DNA from: Anaeromassilibacillus sp. An200
Lineage (GTDB): Bacteria > Bacillota > Clostridia > Oscillospirales > Acutalibacteraceae
Direction of reading: 5' to 3'
DNA length: 64,000 nt
NCBI RefSeq assembly: GCF_002160025.1
Contig: NZ_NFJU01000005.1
Coordinates: 62,001 to 126,000 of the forward strand
Numbering within the stretch: the stretch's first letter is position 1; each line of letters starts with the position of its first letter. A model generated the notes under the pieces. The model had not been told where the DNA came from, did not search any database, and saw nothing but the letters and a program-made list of their open reading frames with translations. The translations under genes were made by a program, and so were the position numbers. Below are positions 1 to 8,328 of this stretch, piece after piece.

Positions 1-819
1 AGACAATAAAGTGCCGAACCAGAACTGCTCATTTTCTACTACCGTAAATTTCATGAATGTATCACCATTCGGCAAATATTCAATTACCATTCCTTTCAAA
101 TATTCTTGGACTCGTGATCGTGCCTTCTCTTTACATTTTACAAAAACATCCGTATATTGACGGGAGTCTGTTTTGTCAGATTTTTTCAAAATCATATCTG
201 GGGTATCGTGTTCTTTTGTAAAAGGAGTATCTGTAATTTTTAAATTACTCATCCTTACAAGTTTATATGTACGGTAATCGTTTTTTACTTTAGAATAGGC
301 AAGAAGATACCATGCGTACCACCGATATAGTACTGCAATAGGCTCTACACTGTGTGTGCGAGTTTCATTATTATTATTCGTATATATAAAATCTACCATA
401 CGTTTTTTTGCTATGGAAGTTTGTAACGCTTGCAAAGTAACTTGCTCGTCTTCTCGTAAAACAGAAAAATCCAATATAATGTTCATATCATTTTGCTTGT
501 GAATATGAGATATTTTTTCTAATGTATGTTTTGCATTTACATCATTTGTAGCTGAAACCAATCCTTTGAGCGCAGCTAAGATATAAGAATAGTCATTTGA
601 AGTAGCAAGGTGTTTATCAAGCCTAAATTGTGCGGATATTTCATAACCACCTGCCGCTCCGGCAACGGAAACAATCGGAATTCCTGAAAGACATAATGAA
701 TCAATATCTCGCTGTATAGTTCGCACGGAGACTTCAAAATGTTTTGCCAATTCATTGGCAGATGTTCTGCCATGATTAAGAAGATACACGGTTATCGCAT
801 AAAGACGTTCTATTTTCAT
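1..819 (-). CDS. WYL-domain transcriptional regulator (YafY/DeoR-like), partial
   Basis: The frame is open from an ATG at 817-819 to the first base of the window (273 codons), so the C-terminus is missing. Residues 1-60 form a winged helix-turn-helix (VSVRTIQRDIDSL) as in HTH_11 regulators. A WYL domain follows from about residue 140 (SVEPIAVLYRWYAWYLLAYS), the segment thought to bind small ligands or nucleic acid. Such proteins are common regulators in phage and mobile-element DNA. It lies on the AT-rich element and its target is unknown. The family call is secure and the role is inferred. Confidence 0.88.
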   Translation of the reverse strand, partial: MKIERLYAITVYLLNHGRTSANELAKHFEVSVRTIQRDIDSLCLSGIPIVSVAGAAGGYEISAQFRLDKHLATSNDYSYILAALKGLVSATNDVNAKHTLEKISHIHKQNDMNIILDFSVLREDEQVTLQALQTSIAKKRMVDFIYTNNNNETRTHSVEPIAVLYRWYAWYLLAYSKVKNDYRTYKLVRMSNLKITDTPFTKEHDTPDMILKKSDKTDSRQYTDVFVKCKEKARSRVQEYLKGMVIEYLPNGDTFMKFTVVENEQFWFGTLLS

Positions 820-977
820 TTGTTTGTTCCTTTCCTATAACTGAATTCCATTATACCTTAAAAATTCTTAGTAGTTCAATAAATAGCCGATATAAATAAT
901 TAGTAAAGACTTGACCACAAGATCACTACAATATAACCAAACGGCAGAAAACACATTAGTTTCCTGCCGTTAATTGA

Positions 978-1355
978 TTAAGTGTAAATGATTTCTCTAT
1001 CTATAATTTCTGTAGCACAGTTCCTTATGTTATCCATTCTCTGCTTCCATTCTAAGGCATTTTCCGCCTTTAGGTGCTCCGTGATACCCTGCGCCCGTTT
1101 CATCTGCTCTGTGAGCCTTTCCATGCGCTCCTGCGCTTGTTTATCTATATCGACAAGATAAGTATTCAGCCTGCCGCTTGTGAGCAGGGTTACGTAGGTG
1201 GCTCTGCAGTATTCTTTCAGATACCGCAAATGCCGCTGTCCCCACAAACCGATAGGCTGTTCTTTTTCGGCTGGCAAGATAAGACAAGGGATATAATAAT
1301 CTCCTTGCAGTTCATACCACAGACCATTTTTATTATCGTAAATGTACTTGTCCAT
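978..1355 (-). CDS. tnpV: TnpV family transposon-encoded protein
   Basis: A 125-residue protein with the hallmark TnpV segments YELQGDYYIPCLILP, IGLWGQRHLRYLKEY and LLTSGRLNTYL, and a charged helical C-terminal half ending near IRNCATEIIDREIIYT. TnpV proteins are accessory proteins of Tn4451/Tn4453-like mobilizable transposons; their exact function is not established. The ATG at 1353-1355 is preferred to one 11 codons upstream because GGAGG lies 8 bases before it. Located 3' to the WYL regulator in the AT-rich element end. Confidence 0.85.
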   Translation of the reverse strand: MDKYIYDNKNGLWYELQGDYYIPCLILPAEKEQPIGLWGQRHLRYLKEYCRATYVTLLTSGRLNTYLVDIDKQAQERMERLTEQMKRAQGITEHLKAENALEWKQRMDNIRNCATEIIDREIIYT

Positions 1356-1410
1356 TGAAAAATCCTCCGTTATAATATATTCGCACATACATCACAGTTT
1401 TCCGATTGCC

Positions 1411-1436
1411 ACACACTGTTATAACACACTGTTATA
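1411..1436. repeat. Perfect tandem 13-bp repeat upstream of tnpV
   Basis: ACACACTGTTATA occurs twice back to back (1411-1423 and 1424-1436), followed by a partial third TTGTTATGAG. It sits 55-80 bases upstream of the tnpV start in the gene-free stretch 1356-1605. An operator or recombinase-binding iteron is possible but nothing in the sequence decides this. I see no other gene in that stretch. Confidence 0.6.
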
Positions 1437-1605
1437 TCTTGTTATGAGATTTTCTTGCCCTTGCGTTTGCCCTTATGAGCAATGAGGGAAAGAGTAAACT
1501 TGTGTGTAACCGTATAAAGAGATAAGGCGAACACATTGCGATAAATCCTTTATTTTCAAGGCTTTTGGAGGATTTTATTAAAGCACTGTAACCTCTGTTG
1601 AAAGG

Positions 1606-3240
1606 TCATAATTTACTGATATTCAAATTACTATTTGGCTTGGTGGAGGAGAAGCCATCCACCGTTACCTGGAGTGTTTCACGGCTCAGGGAAATCTCAA
1701 TTTCCATGGACTCTCCCGTCACAGGAGCGGGCAGGCCGTCCAGCTTGGGATACTCACCGGATCCGTTGTTCATGAACTGGTAGTACCAGCCGCTGGAAGC
1801 ATCGTAGCCCACATACAGCCAGTTGCTATCGTCCAGGTAATAGTAGAAGATACCGAAATTCTTGGTTTCGGTAGTCGGGCGGAACTTAAGGCTGAGCTTG
1901 TCAGCCTCCTGGATGGTTTTGTTGGGATCGATAACAACAGCGGGACCGTTAGCCTGTCCATAGGAATGTCCGCCGCCCACGCTGTTAAAGGCGATCCATT
2001 TTCTTCCGCCTTCCACCGGCGGCTCCGGATCGGTGCCGCTCCCGTCATTGGTAAAGGACAGCTGGCTTACCTCCAGACGGGTATTCTGGCTGAGCAGATA
2101 GCCGATTTTGCCGCCTGCAAGTCCCGTAAAGCCGTCAGGCTGCTCAAAAACGGCCTTTTTGCCGTTTATCGTGACAGATGCAATCTGATCCGCCGTATAA
2201 GAGACGGACAGCGTGATTTTCTCTGCCGGCTTGGCGGTAATACCGCTCAGCTCTTTGACGGTATTGGTTGTTCCGTTTACCGCCTGCACATACCATTTGC
2301 TCCCATCATGGCCGACGGCAGCCCAATGGTTCGCATCGGTATAACGGAACAGCACAGCATATTTCAGAGAATTTTTTCCGGTATCCGCAACGGGAACACG
2401 GAAGGTAGTTTCCAGCGTGCCTGCCTTCACGCCCTGCACGGACGGGGCGATGACATAGGCTTTATCCGTTTTGGTATTGCCATTCTCGTTTCCCGCCGCC
2501 ACAAGACGGTGCTGGAAGGTTCCGCCAACGCTGGCTTTTTCCGCGGTCTGTCCATCGATATCTCGATACCAAACGTGGTCTCCGCTGTAAGGCTGGGCAT
2601 CAATGGTCAGATCGGAGAAATAGACGGCGGTATACTCTGTGCTATAAGTACCCGCGCCAATACCCATTTTTCCGCTTTGATCCTTCAGGCCTACAAAATT
2701 GGGGTCGGTAACGGTGAAGGAGCCGCTTTTTTGGGTGGTTTCATTTTCCACCGTTACATTCAGGCCCTCGCCGCTCCACTCGCCGGAAATCACAACTTCA
2801 TCGCCGGCGTTGAGAGCGGGAAGCCCGGTCATACCGGGATATCCTGATGCGTCGCCATTCTTGTACTCTGCAAACCAGTTTCCATTGCCTGCCCCATCGT
2901 AGGCCAGATAGCTCCAATGGCTGTCATCTGCATACTTGTTGACCACACGCAGGCGCGTCTGAGCCTTTTCGCTTTTCAGAACCAGTCTGACGGAAAACGC
3001 CTCATTGGTGTATGCACTATCGGTGAGATAAAAGGCTTCCGGCGTCCCACTGGGATTAAAGTGCCCGTTGCCATTGTTGGGGCCGGCGGTGACAAGCGTC
3101 ATCTCCCTGCCGCCCTGTTCCAGCAAATCTGTGACAGGTTCTGCGGCAAAAACCGGAGCAGGCAGAGCGGTTGTGATCACGCTGAGGCCAATAGCCGCAG
3201 CCAGAAATCCAGACAGAAATCTCTGCAATCTGTGTTTCAT
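1606..3240 (-). CDS. Secreted multi-repeat beta-sandwich (concanavalin A-like) protein, 3'-truncated
   Basis: The 544-residue product starts with a clear Sec signal peptide (positive start, hydrophobic core, ALPAPVFAAEP cleavage region). Three related modules of roughly 170 residues follow, at about 35-215, 220-400 and 410-end, each with the patterns (H/N)W.YLAYDG, LP....GD and VTV, as in LamG/3-keto-disaccharide-hydrolase-like jelly-roll folds. The third module stops abruptly after VTVDGFSSTKP, just where the DNA becomes AT-rich, and the last residues (NSNLNISKL) look like read-through into element DNA. The original gene was probably a longer extracellular glycan-binding or glycan-degrading protein. 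RBS AAGGGAAG precedes the ATG. Confidence 0.7.
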   Translation of the reverse strand: MKHRLQRFLSGFLAAAIGLSVITTALPAPVFAAEPVTDLLEQGGREMTLVTAGPNNGNGHFNPSGTPEAFYLTDSAYTNEAFSVRLVLKSEKAQTRLRVVNKYADDSHWSYLAYDGAGNGNWFAEYKNGDASGYPGMTGLPALNAGDEVVISGEWSGEGLNVTVENETTQKSGSFTVTDPNFVGLKDQSGKMGIGAGTYSTEYTAVYFSDLTIDAQPYSGDHVWYRDIDGQTAEKASVGGTFQHRLVAAGNENGNTKTDKAYVIAPSVQGVKAGTLETTFRVPVADTGKNSLKYAVLFRYTDANHWAAVGHDGSKWYVQAVNGTTNTVKELSGITAKPAEKITLSVSYTADQIASVTINGKKAVFEQPDGFTGLAGGKIGYLLSQNTRLEVSQLSFTNDGSGTDPEPPVEGGRKWIAFNSVGGGHSYGQANGPAVVIDPNKTIQEADKLSLKFRPTTETKNFGIFYYYLDDSNWLYVGYDASSGWYYQFMNNGSGEYPKLDGLPAPVTGESMEIEISLSRETLQVTVDGFSSTKPNSNLNISKL

Positions 3241-3497
3241 GCCATTCTTCCCTTCTTTAAACGAAAATCATTTGCGTTTTCCTCTTTTGTGCCGAACGGG
3301 CAAAAATCCTTCCGGCGTATCTCAGCCCCCTTTTCTGTAAAAAACAAAGCTGCACTGGACAGAAGTATGTGGGGAAATAAAAGCAAGATTTCTTAAAATC
3401 TGGTATACCTCCCCCCTTTTTCTCCTTGATTTCAAACATGAGCGAGAATAAGCCAAGTGTCTGTTTTTAACAATTTTTACAATTTATTTCCAATCGA

Positions 3498-3526
3498 AGT
3501 ATATCACTATCCGTCATCTATTTCAA
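3498..3526 (-). promoter_or_regulatory. SigA-type promoter for the secreted repeat protein
   Basis: On the minus strand TTGAAA (3521-3526), a 17-base spacer and TATACT (3498-3503) make a near-consensus housekeeping promoter. It lies about 255 bases upstream of the start at 3240. Confidence 0.7.
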
Positions 3527-3779
3527 CATATTAAAAAGTGTTGATAATTTTTTGTAAATATGCCTAATTTTTCTTAAAAATTCGTATTACTCCAAAACGG
3601 GCAAATTCGATCTTCAAAAGCAAAGAAAGCAATAAATATAAATTTTGTGACAATATCATCATGCTTTTCTCCTGATGAAGAAGCAAAAAAAAGCAAGGAA
3701 AATAAAGGAAAAAGCAGGATTTCTTGTCTTTAGAAAATAGTCCGTTTTTTTGATACGATAATCCACCAGCCTTTTGAGG

Positions 3780-3834
3780 GTAAAAAATAAAATCAGCGCC
3801 CTTTGATGCGGTCCCAAAACCACATCAAAGGGCG
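3780..3834 (-). terminator. Rho-independent terminator of the Gfo/Idh operon
   Basis: A 13-bp perfect stem (3796-3808 with 3822-3834, GCGCCCTTTGATG arm) is followed on the minus strand by a T-rich run. It lies about 40 bases past the stop of the Gfo/Idh gene. Confidence 0.8.
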
Positions 3835-3875
3835 CCTTACAATTCCTGTTTTCCGCTTTCAAAATATTGAAAGCG

Positions 3876-5087
3876 TTACGGCTGCCACGGGTCGCGGCGG
3901 AGCCATTTGCCGTTTGTAAAATCCGGGATCGCCATAGGCATCCCACCCATTGCGACGCTCTGCTCGCTCAGACAGGTGATGCTCATCCAGGCCGCCGCGT
4001 CGTACACATCAATGGGCGCGGGCGCATTGCGGCGCACCGCGTCGAGAAATGCACCTGTCACCAGCCAGTCCATACCGTCATGGCCGCCGCGCACACCCTC
4101 CTCCAGATAGCGTTTCCACACCGGATGCTCACAGGTCTCGCGGTATTCCTCGGCGTTGTTCCATTTTTCCTTCCACTTGAAATCAAATTCGTTGTCCTTT
4201 TTATCAAGGAACACGCTGTTGTTATCCTCCATGTACATGCCTTTCGTTCCCTGCACATGGAAGCCGCGCGAATAAAAGCGCGGCAGTGTGGTGTCCAGCG
4301 TCAGGCAGATCGTTTCTCCCCGCGCGCACTTGATGATCGTCGTCACCACATCGCCCTGTGCAAACGACATGGAGGACGCGTCATAATCCGCTCCCTTTTC
4401 CCGCAGAAGATACTCATGCAGCCCAGCCGCTTTGGAAGCTACGGAAACAAGCGTCAGCATCCGGTTGCCGCGGTTGATATCAAGTACATTAGCGATCGGT
4501 CCAAGCTCGTGCGTGGGGTAATTTTCGCCGCTGCGCAGGAGGTAATTGAAAAAGCGGTAATGCCGGTTTTCCCGGCCGAAGGATACCTCATCCCGCAGAT
4601 CATGACGGTAGCCGCCCTGGCAATGGACAATCTCCCCCAGCATCCCCTGGCGCACCATGTTGAGCACCATCAGCTCATCGCGGCCGTAGCAGCAGTTTTC
4701 CAGCAGCATGCAATGCACGCCCGTCTGTTCATGCGTGCGCACCAGCTGCCAGCAGTCGTCGATGGAATACGCGCCGCCGACCTCCACGGCCGTATACTTT
4801 CCAGCCCGCATGGCATCGCAGGCCAGATTCAGATGGGATTCCCACGATGCCATAATCACCACAGCGTCAATTTCCGGCATGGCGAGGATTTCCCGGTAAT
4901 CTCCCGTGCACACCGGCGACGGAGATCCCGCCTTCTCCACCATCTCCCGTGCTTTCACACGGCGATCCTCGTAGGTATCGCAGACCGCCGCCACACACAC
5001 ATCCTCACGCGGCAGGAAGCAATGCTCCAGAAGGCTGATTCCTCTGTTTCCCAGGCCGATCACACCCAGCTTCAACTGCTTGTCCAT
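3876..5087 (-). CDS. Gfo/Idh/MocA family oxidoreductase
   Basis: 403 residues. The N-terminal Rossmann fold begins KLGVIGLGNRG for NAD(P) binding, and the C-terminal half has the alpha/beta substrate domain of the family (motif GGAYSIDDCW in place of the usual E-K-P segment, so the usual catalytic Lys is not obvious). The family oxidises or epimerises sugars and sugar derivatives, including NAD-dependent glycosidase chemistry in some members. The start at 5087 has GGAGGA nearby and lies one base after the stop codon of the upstream glycosidase-like gene, so the two are probably translationally coupled. Substrate unknown. Confidence 0.87.
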   Translation of the reverse strand: MDKQLKLGVIGLGNRGISLLEHCFLPREDVCVAAVCDTYEDRRVKAREMVEKAGSPSPVCTGDYREILAMPEIDAVVIMASWESHLNLACDAMRAGKYTAVEVGGAYSIDDCWQLVRTHEQTGVHCMLLENCCYGRDELMVLNMVRQGMLGEIVHCQGGYRHDLRDEVSFGRENRHYRFFNYLLRSGENYPTHELGPIANVLDINRGNRMLTLVSVASKAAGLHEYLLREKGADYDASSMSFAQGDVVTTIIKCARGETICLTLDTTLPRFYSRGFHVQGTKGMYMEDNNSVFLDKKDNEFDFKWKEKWNNAEEYRETCEHPVWKRYLEEGVRGGHDGMDWLVTGAFLDAVRRNAPAPIDVYDAAAWMSITCLSEQSVAMGGMPMAIPDFTNGKWLRRDPWQP

Positions 5088-5088
5088 G

Positions 5089-7035
5089 TTATTCTCCTCC
5101 TTTTTCTGTCTCTTGCGCGCTGGAGCTTTTGACACAGCTTCCGTCACGCCAAATTTCCCAAGTATCCTCCCGGGTATTCACACGCACCTCCCAGCCGTTG
5201 GAAAAGAGCGTGCGCTGACGGTGCGGGTCCCCGTCCACAAACTCATGCAGAAGCATCTCCGCGAACACCGTTTCCCTTTGCAGATCGGAAACCGTCCGGC
5301 AGCGGCGGATCCGCTCCCGCAGCGTCATCTCTTCCCCGCCGCCAAAGGCACCGTCGATGTTCGGATAGGCCGGATCGCGCTCCAGATACGGCGCGCCCGC
5401 GTTCAGCAAAGCGTACAGCATATAGTCCCCGCCCTCCGGCGTTTTCTCCATCATCCACGGCTGGATCACACAGTCATGGTAGACAAGATTGAACAGGGGT
5501 ACGGGCAGACCGGGCTGCGGCGCGCCGGGCGGATTCATCATAAACTCATACGGCGCGTAGTGGCAGAAAATCTGCACGCCCGCCGCCCAGTCGTTGACCT
5601 CCTCCGAGCTGGAGAGAATCCCCTGCGAAGCCAGGTAGAAGAAGCTGCGGCAGCGCAGGCGGTAGCTGTCCTCGCGCGTCATGCGGTGGCGCGGGTTGGC
5701 GCACTCATCGCCCTCGTTGCAGGTGAACACATCCAGATACGAGCAGTCGGGGTGGATGCCCGCTTCCCCGATGCGGGCAAGATTGCGCCGCAGAAAATAG
5801 CCGGCCTGCGTTGTGCACAAATAGTTCTGCGGCCCGCCCGCCCACATGGCGTGGCCGGGAAGAGAGCCGTCCGGATTTTGGCAGGCCAGATCGGGATCGT
5901 AGCTGGGAGCGTGATGGTAAAAATCGCGGTACTGGTCGTGCAGGCCGAGCAATCCTCCGCCCTCGTGCACCGCCGCCATCAGATCCAGAAGCCCCTCGGG
6001 GCCTCCCGCTTCCCCGCACACAGAACAGGCGTCCGGGTGGCAGTTGTCATACCCTGCCTGCGCCCAGCCGTCCACATGCACATAGAGCGGCCCCGCTCCG
6101 GCCTGCGTCAGCTCGCGGACATGCGCCGCGTGATCCGCAAAGGGAGTCAGGTGATCGTTTTTCCCTGGCTGCTCCGGATCGAAAAAACGGGACTGCGGAT
6201 CCACATGCGTTTTGACGCTCTTGTGCAGGAAAGAGCATCCCGCCAGTGTACGCACGGAGGGAAGGCGCACCGCTTTTTCCTCCAGCGTGACAAGCCGCCC
6301 CTCCTCGCGGACAATCCGGCGGTAGGCTTTGCACAGATCGGTATAGGTGCATCCGGAGAAAAGGAGCAGGCGGAAACGCCGTGCCGTCATTTCTCCCAGG
6401 CTGCTCTCCAGCCAGATGCCCACACGCGTGGGGCCGCCCTCCCGCTGGAACACTTCATATCCCGCGTTGGCCGGGGTATCGCACACCAGCAGATAGCCCT
6501 CCCCCTCCCGGATCTGCCCGAACCAGGGCAGGTAAGCGTCCGCTGTGCCGAAGCGCCCGCCGAACGGGAGCCGTCCCAACGGAGACGGCCAATCATTGGG
6601 AATCAAAAGCCCCTGCCGCAGGGGCAGAAGCGTCTGCCAGTCGGCTCTCGCTTCGTCAAACGCCATCGGCCCCGGCCAGCAGATGTGGGCCATGCGTTCC
6701 TTCCCCGTAACCGGAAGGAACTCCAGATGCAGAGCTTCCGACGCCTCCTCCAGCCAGATCCTTGTTTCAAACGAGATCTCCTTCTCTCCCGGGAAGCGGC
6801 TGTAACGGCTGACGATCTCCTGTCCCAGGCCGGTTTCCCGGCGGATATACTCCTGTTCCAGCGCATCGGAAAAGTGCAGACGGTTTCCCTCCGCGGTGCA
6901 AAAGCCCGGTTCATAGTCCGCAGCCCACTCCCACTTCACGCCGCTGTGGGAAATCCGAAGCCTTCCTGTCACCGGATCCAGGCTTACATCGGTTTTCTTT
7001 CCGGTGATGTGGATGGATTTTCCGTTTCCTTCCAT
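5089..7035 (-). CDS. Glycosidase-like protein (TIM-barrel type, possibly DUF5696-related)
   Basis: A 648-residue protein without signal peptide. The N-terminal ~230 residues look like a beta-rich mutarotase-type domain; the middle holds a barrel-like segment with acidic and aromatic motifs YVHVDGWAQAGYDNCHPD, GLLGLHDQYRDFYH, DCSYLDVFTCNEGDE and SSSEEVNDWAAGVQIFCHY. The D-V-F and E-E-V-N-D motifs sit where clan-D/GH101-like enzymes carry their acidic pair, but I cannot assign a characterised family. It is the first gene of a two-gene operon with the Gfo/Idh oxidoreductase and lies divergent to an AraC regulator, so a cytoplasmic role on an imported sugar derivative is likely. RBS GGGAG precedes the ATG. 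Confidence 0.6.
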   Translation of the reverse strand: MEGNGKSIHITGKKTDVSLDPVTGRLRISHSGVKWEWAADYEPGFCTAEGNRLHFSDALEQEYIRRETGLGQEIVSRYSRFPGEKEISFETRIWLEEASEALHLEFLPVTGKERMAHICWPGPMAFDEARADWQTLLPLRQGLLIPNDWPSPLGRLPFGGRFGTADAYLPWFGQIREGEGYLLVCDTPANAGYEVFQREGGPTRVGIWLESSLGEMTARRFRLLLFSGCTYTDLCKAYRRIVREEGRLVTLEEKAVRLPSVRTLAGCSFLHKSVKTHVDPQSRFFDPEQPGKNDHLTPFADHAAHVRELTQAGAGPLYVHVDGWAQAGYDNCHPDACSVCGEAGGPEGLLDLMAAVHEGGGLLGLHDQYRDFYHHAPSYDPDLACQNPDGSLPGHAMWAGGPQNYLCTTQAGYFLRRNLARIGEAGIHPDCSYLDVFTCNEGDECANPRHRMTREDSYRLRCRSFFYLASQGILSSSEEVNDWAAGVQIFCHYAPYEFMMNPPGAPQPGLPVPLFNLVYHDCVIQPWMMEKTPEGGDYMLYALLNAGAPYLERDPAYPNIDGAFGGGEEMTLRERIRRCRTVSDLQRETVFAEMLLHEFVDGDPHRQRTLFSNGWEVRVNTREDTWEIWRDGSCVKSSSAQETEKGGE

Positions 7036-7167
7036 GGTACACTCCCTTTCTCTCCGGCTTCCCTTGTTCGGAAAACCGGGGGATCTTTGTCTTTTTTTGC
7101 AAAATCTTTTGTAAGTTCCCCGAATTTATGCTACTATGATCTTACATCATTTTCTCTTGCTGCGCTT

Positions 7168-7195
7168 ATACTATTGTCCTGAAATCGTATAGTAT
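7168..7195. promoter_or_regulatory. Inverted repeat in a divergent AraC/glycosidase control region
   Basis: ATACTAT (7168-7174) and ATAGTAT (7189-7195) form a perfect dyad with a 14-base gap between the two divergent genes. It is a plausible regulator site, though AraC proteins more often bind direct repeats, so this is tentative. Confidence 0.35.
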
Positions 7196-7225
7196 TTCCG
7201 CTATTTTGCTCTGGGAGGGCCGTAC

Positions 7226-8134
7226 ATGGGATATGAAAGCACACGTCTCCGGCGGGAATTTCAGATCGATGAGCTGGTGACGATTCATTACTTTGAATAT
7301 CCGCTGAATTTCGTATTCCACGGCGAATCACACGGCTTTTGGGAATTCCTCTATGTTGATCGCGGCAGCATCCGTGTGACGGCAGGCAATCAGGAACGCA
7401 CGCTGACAGCGGGACAGGCCATTTTTCACGAGCCATGGGAATTTCATGCCTTCCGTTCCGTGGGGAAGCGTCCGCCTAATCTGGCCGTATTCTCCTTTCT
7501 GTGCGATTCCCCCTACCTGGACTTTTTCCGTGGAGCGGTGCTGACGCTTTCCGGCGAGGAGCGAGGGCTGATTTCCAAAATTCTCTCCAATGCGGCGGAG
7601 TGCTTCTCTACTCCGCTGCATGTCCCTGCTGTGGAAAAGATGGAGCTTCGCCCGGATGCTCCGGCCGGCTGCGCACAGGCGATTCTGCTCTATCTGGAGC
7701 TGTTCCTGCTCACCGTGCGGCGCGCCCGGACACAGACAAATGAAAGCCCGCATATGCTGCCGCCGCTGGAGGAGGTTCCCGAAGATCTGCCTCCCCGGGA
7801 GCTTCTGGCACAAGTCCTCTCTTTTCTGGAAATCCATATCAACGACAGGCTTACCCTTCCTGAAATCTGCGCGGCGTTTTCGATCTCCCGCTCTCGTTTG
7901 GAACGAATCTTTCACACCGAAAAGGGATGCGGCGTTATTGACTACTTTATTAAAATGAAGATCGACCGTGCCAAGGAGCTGATCCGAAATGGAACCATGA
8001 ATATCACCGAACTTTCCTACCATCTCTCGTTTACTTCTCCCCAGTATTTTTCTCTCCGCTTCAAGCGCTGCACCGGCATGTCACCCCGTGAATTCCAATC
8101 CTCCGTCAAGGATTTGGCTTTGCATTTCCGGTGA
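7226..8134 (+). CDS. AraC family transcriptional regulator
   Basis: 302 residues. The N-terminal cupin-like sensor domain (about 15-95, with YVDRGSIRVTAGNQ and GQAIFHEPWEFHAF) should bind a sugar ligand. The C-terminal ~100 residues carry the two helix-turn-helix units of AraC proteins, ending in the signature SFTSPQYFSLRFKRCTGMSPREF. The start has GGGAGG 7 bases upstream. It is divergent from the glycosidase-like/oxidoreductase operon at 3876-7035, which it most likely controls. Confidence 0.9.
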   Translation: MGYESTRLRREFQIDELVTIHYFEYPLNFVFHGESHGFWEFLYVDRGSIRVTAGNQERTLTAGQAIFHEPWEFHAFRSVGKRPPNLAVFSFLCDSPYLDFFRGAVLTLSGEERGLISKILSNAAECFSTPLHVPAVEKMELRPDAPAGCAQAILLYLELFLLTVRRARTQTNESPHMLPPLEEVPEDLPPRELLAQVLSFLEIHINDRLTLPEICAAFSISRSRLERIFHTEKGCGVIDYFIKMKIDRAKELIRNGTMNITELSYHLSFTSPQYFSLRFKRCTGMSPREFQSSVKDLALHFR

Positions 8135-8328
8135 AAATCATTTTGCAATTTCCAAATAAATGTAAGAAAAAATTATTTTCGTGATTTTGATCCCTTTATT
8201 TTTCTAAAGTCTCGTCGATATATATAAAAGCGGGAATTTGCGAGTCAATAAAGTATAATTTTTGCAGATATGAGAAAATCTGCCATTCGATAATCCTAAT
8301 AACAGGGAAGAATGAGGAGGAATCAATT

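Larger units (their letters stand above)
1..1640. mobile_element. End of an AT-rich Tn4451-type element (partial, runs off the window)
   Basis: This stretch is visibly more AT-rich than the chromosome to its right. It holds a TnpV-family gene, which is typical of Tn4451-like serine-recombinase elements, and a WYL regulator. The right boundary is placed at about 1605-1645, where the base composition changes inside a secreted-protein gene whose reading frame then ends within about a dozen codons. The other end and the recombinase lie outside the window, so the element type is inferred from tnpV and composition alone. Confidence 0.5.
3241..3875. other. AT-rich intergenic region without a gene
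   Basis: About 635 bases between the secreted repeat protein and the Gfo/Idh gene. It holds a minus-strand promoter near 3500 and the terminator of the Gfo/Idh operon near 3800. Short open frames here have no ribosome binding site or recognisable protein character. The leader from the promoter to the secreted-protein start is unusually long (about 250 bases) and I see no recognisable riboswitch in it. Confidence 0.6.

Noticed and set aside
5080-7182. A 700-codon open frame opposite the glycosidase-like gene
   Set aside because: Antisense to a gene with a good ribosome site and coupled neighbour; composition unlike protein.
8200-8230. TAAAGTCT...CGTCGATA, resembling a flagellar sigma-D (SigD/FliA) promoter before the EAL-HDOD gene
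   Set aside because: The two half-sites are adjacent instead of being separated by about 15 bases, so the match is not meaningful.
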